Below are positions 4,489 through 5,030 of a stretch of DNA of 5,030 nt, in pieces. Below the pieces are notes generated by a model. That model was not told the origin of the DNA. It was given only the letters and a program-made list of their open reading frames with translations, and did not search any database. Each line of letters opens with the position of its first letter. Position 1 is the stretch's first letter. The DNA comes from an uncultured Selenomonadales bacterium (GTDB taxonomy: Bacteria > Bacillota_C > Negativicutes > Selenomonadales > Selenomonadaceae), in NCBI GenBank assembly GCA_946407175.1, contig CAMJNB010000137.1, forward strand, positions 1 to 5,030, in the 5' to 3' direction. Both the position numbers and the translations under genes were made by a program.

Positions 4489-5030
4489 CTACAAAAATAT
4501 TTCTGTCAGCAAGCAAATTCATTTTTGCAATAACTTCTGCGCGAAAATTTAAATCAATCTCCGCCGTTAAAATCTCTTCGCCGGTATTCGATTCGGCAAT
4601 GACTTCACCGAGTGGATTTACAATTTCAGATTTTCCCGCGCTGTTGGCAAAGACTACGAATATTTGATTTTCAATCGCACGAGCCTTAGTCAAAATCTGT
4701 CGCGGCACCAAACGTTTCAAACTCCACGCGGCAGGTATGAATAAAATTTCAATGTCTTCAAGTGTAATTTTACGAATAAATTCAGGAAAACGCAAGTCAT
4801 AACAAATTGCCGCTCCGCACTTCACGCCGTCAATTTCAAACGTCGCAAAACTTTTTCCCGCCGTAAAAACCTTTCCTTCGTCGGCAAATGTGAACATATG
4901 CGCCTTGTCGTACTTTGAAATAATTTCGCCGCGTCGGTTTGCAATGACAGCGCGGTTAAAAAAATTACTGGCAACTTGAGCTATTGTCGAGCCGCCGATA
5001 ATGTTTAAATTATTTTTCCGTGCCGCCGCG
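4484..5030 (-). CDS. Nitrilase-superfamily carbon-nitrogen hydrolase (amidase), 5' end beyond window
   Basis: The frame is open from the right edge to TAG at 4486-4484, giving about 181 residues of a protein normally near 260-280. It contains NIIGGSTIAQVASNFFNRAV, KYDKAHMFTF with the catalytic Lys (codon 4906-4904), and GAAICYDLRFPEFIR with the nucleophilic Cys (codon 4804-4802). Downstream are FIPAAWSLKR, ARAIENQIFVVFANSAG, and NPLGEVIAE. The third member of the Glu-Lys-Cys triad, the first Glu, lies outside the window. The enzymes hydrolyse amides or nitriles through a Cys thioester. The ICYDLRFPE type resembles omega-amidase/YafV and related small-amide hydrolases, but the substrate cannot be fixed. 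An ATG at 4897 is internal, not the start, since it falls within the Lys motif. It precedes the small exported genes by 71 nt on the same strand. Confidence 0.9.
   Translation of the reverse strand, partial: AAARKNNLNIIGGSTIAQVASNFFNRAVIANRRGEIISKYDKAHMFTFADEGKVFTAGKSFATFEIDGVKCGAAICYDLRFPEFIRKITLEDIEILFIPAAWSLKRLVPRQILTKARAIENQIFVVFANSAGKSEIVNPLGEVIAESNTGEEILTAEIDLNFRAEVIAKMNLLADRNIFVD

Overview
The window (5030 bases, moderate GC) looks like chromosomal DNA of an anaerobic-type Bacillota, possibly Negativicutes. The reasons are strong GGAGG ribosome binding sites about 8 nt from the start, frequent TTG and GTG starts, a lipobox substrate-binding protein, and a short NADH:flavin oxidoreductase of the kind common in that phylum. 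This placement is an inference from style, not from a marker gene. Nearly everything reads on the minus strand; the exceptions are a GIY-YIG endonuclease fragment and an HxlR regulator remnant.

Left third (1-1406): a decaying locus. On the minus strand, a MIF/tautomerase-like gene is broken by an in-frame TAA. Just upstream of it lies the C-terminal two thirds of an old-yellow-enzyme family oxidoreductase that carries a one-base frameshift and has lost its 5' end. On the plus strand, facing away, is the C-terminal half of an HxlR-family regulator. Between the two beheaded genes sits a segment of about 325 bp (roughly 881-1207) holding an imperfect inverted repeat with a T8 tract and a GIY-YIG nuclease domain, which now reads out of frame into the HxlR remnant. 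The simplest reading is a former divergent regulator/oxidoreductase/tautomerase locus whose shared promoter region was replaced by a nuclease-bearing segment, after which the flanks decayed.

Middle (1416-3302): a GNAT acetyltransferase (TTG start) downstream of a full-length branched-chain-amino-acid-type ABC substrate-binding lipoprotein. The lipoprotein gene has a near-consensus sigma-70 promoter preceded by two 12-bp repeats, plus a third degenerate copy, at an exact 19-bp period. No permease or ATPase genes lie beside it.

Right part (3317-5030): recR, complete and with an unusual lysine in the Toprim domain. It is followed upstream by two tandem small exported proteins that share an N-terminal half but have unrelated C-termini (one is an H/C-rich Ada-like zinc-binding type). 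A nitrilase-superfamily amidohydrolase gene enters from beyond the right edge.

Three intergenic spacers contain degenerate tandem repeats, each with a different unit but all with a 7-bp period (AGCTNNC and TAAATTC at 1927-1990, CTAAYYC at 3924-3979, RGCTNCA at 4461-4488). They touch or overlap gene ends. I see no CRISPR array, tRNA, rRNA, or complete insertion sequence. No new multi-gene system is evident. The most interesting items are the rearranged HxlR/oxidoreductase locus, the heptamer repeats, and the 19-bp repeats over the lipoprotein promoter.
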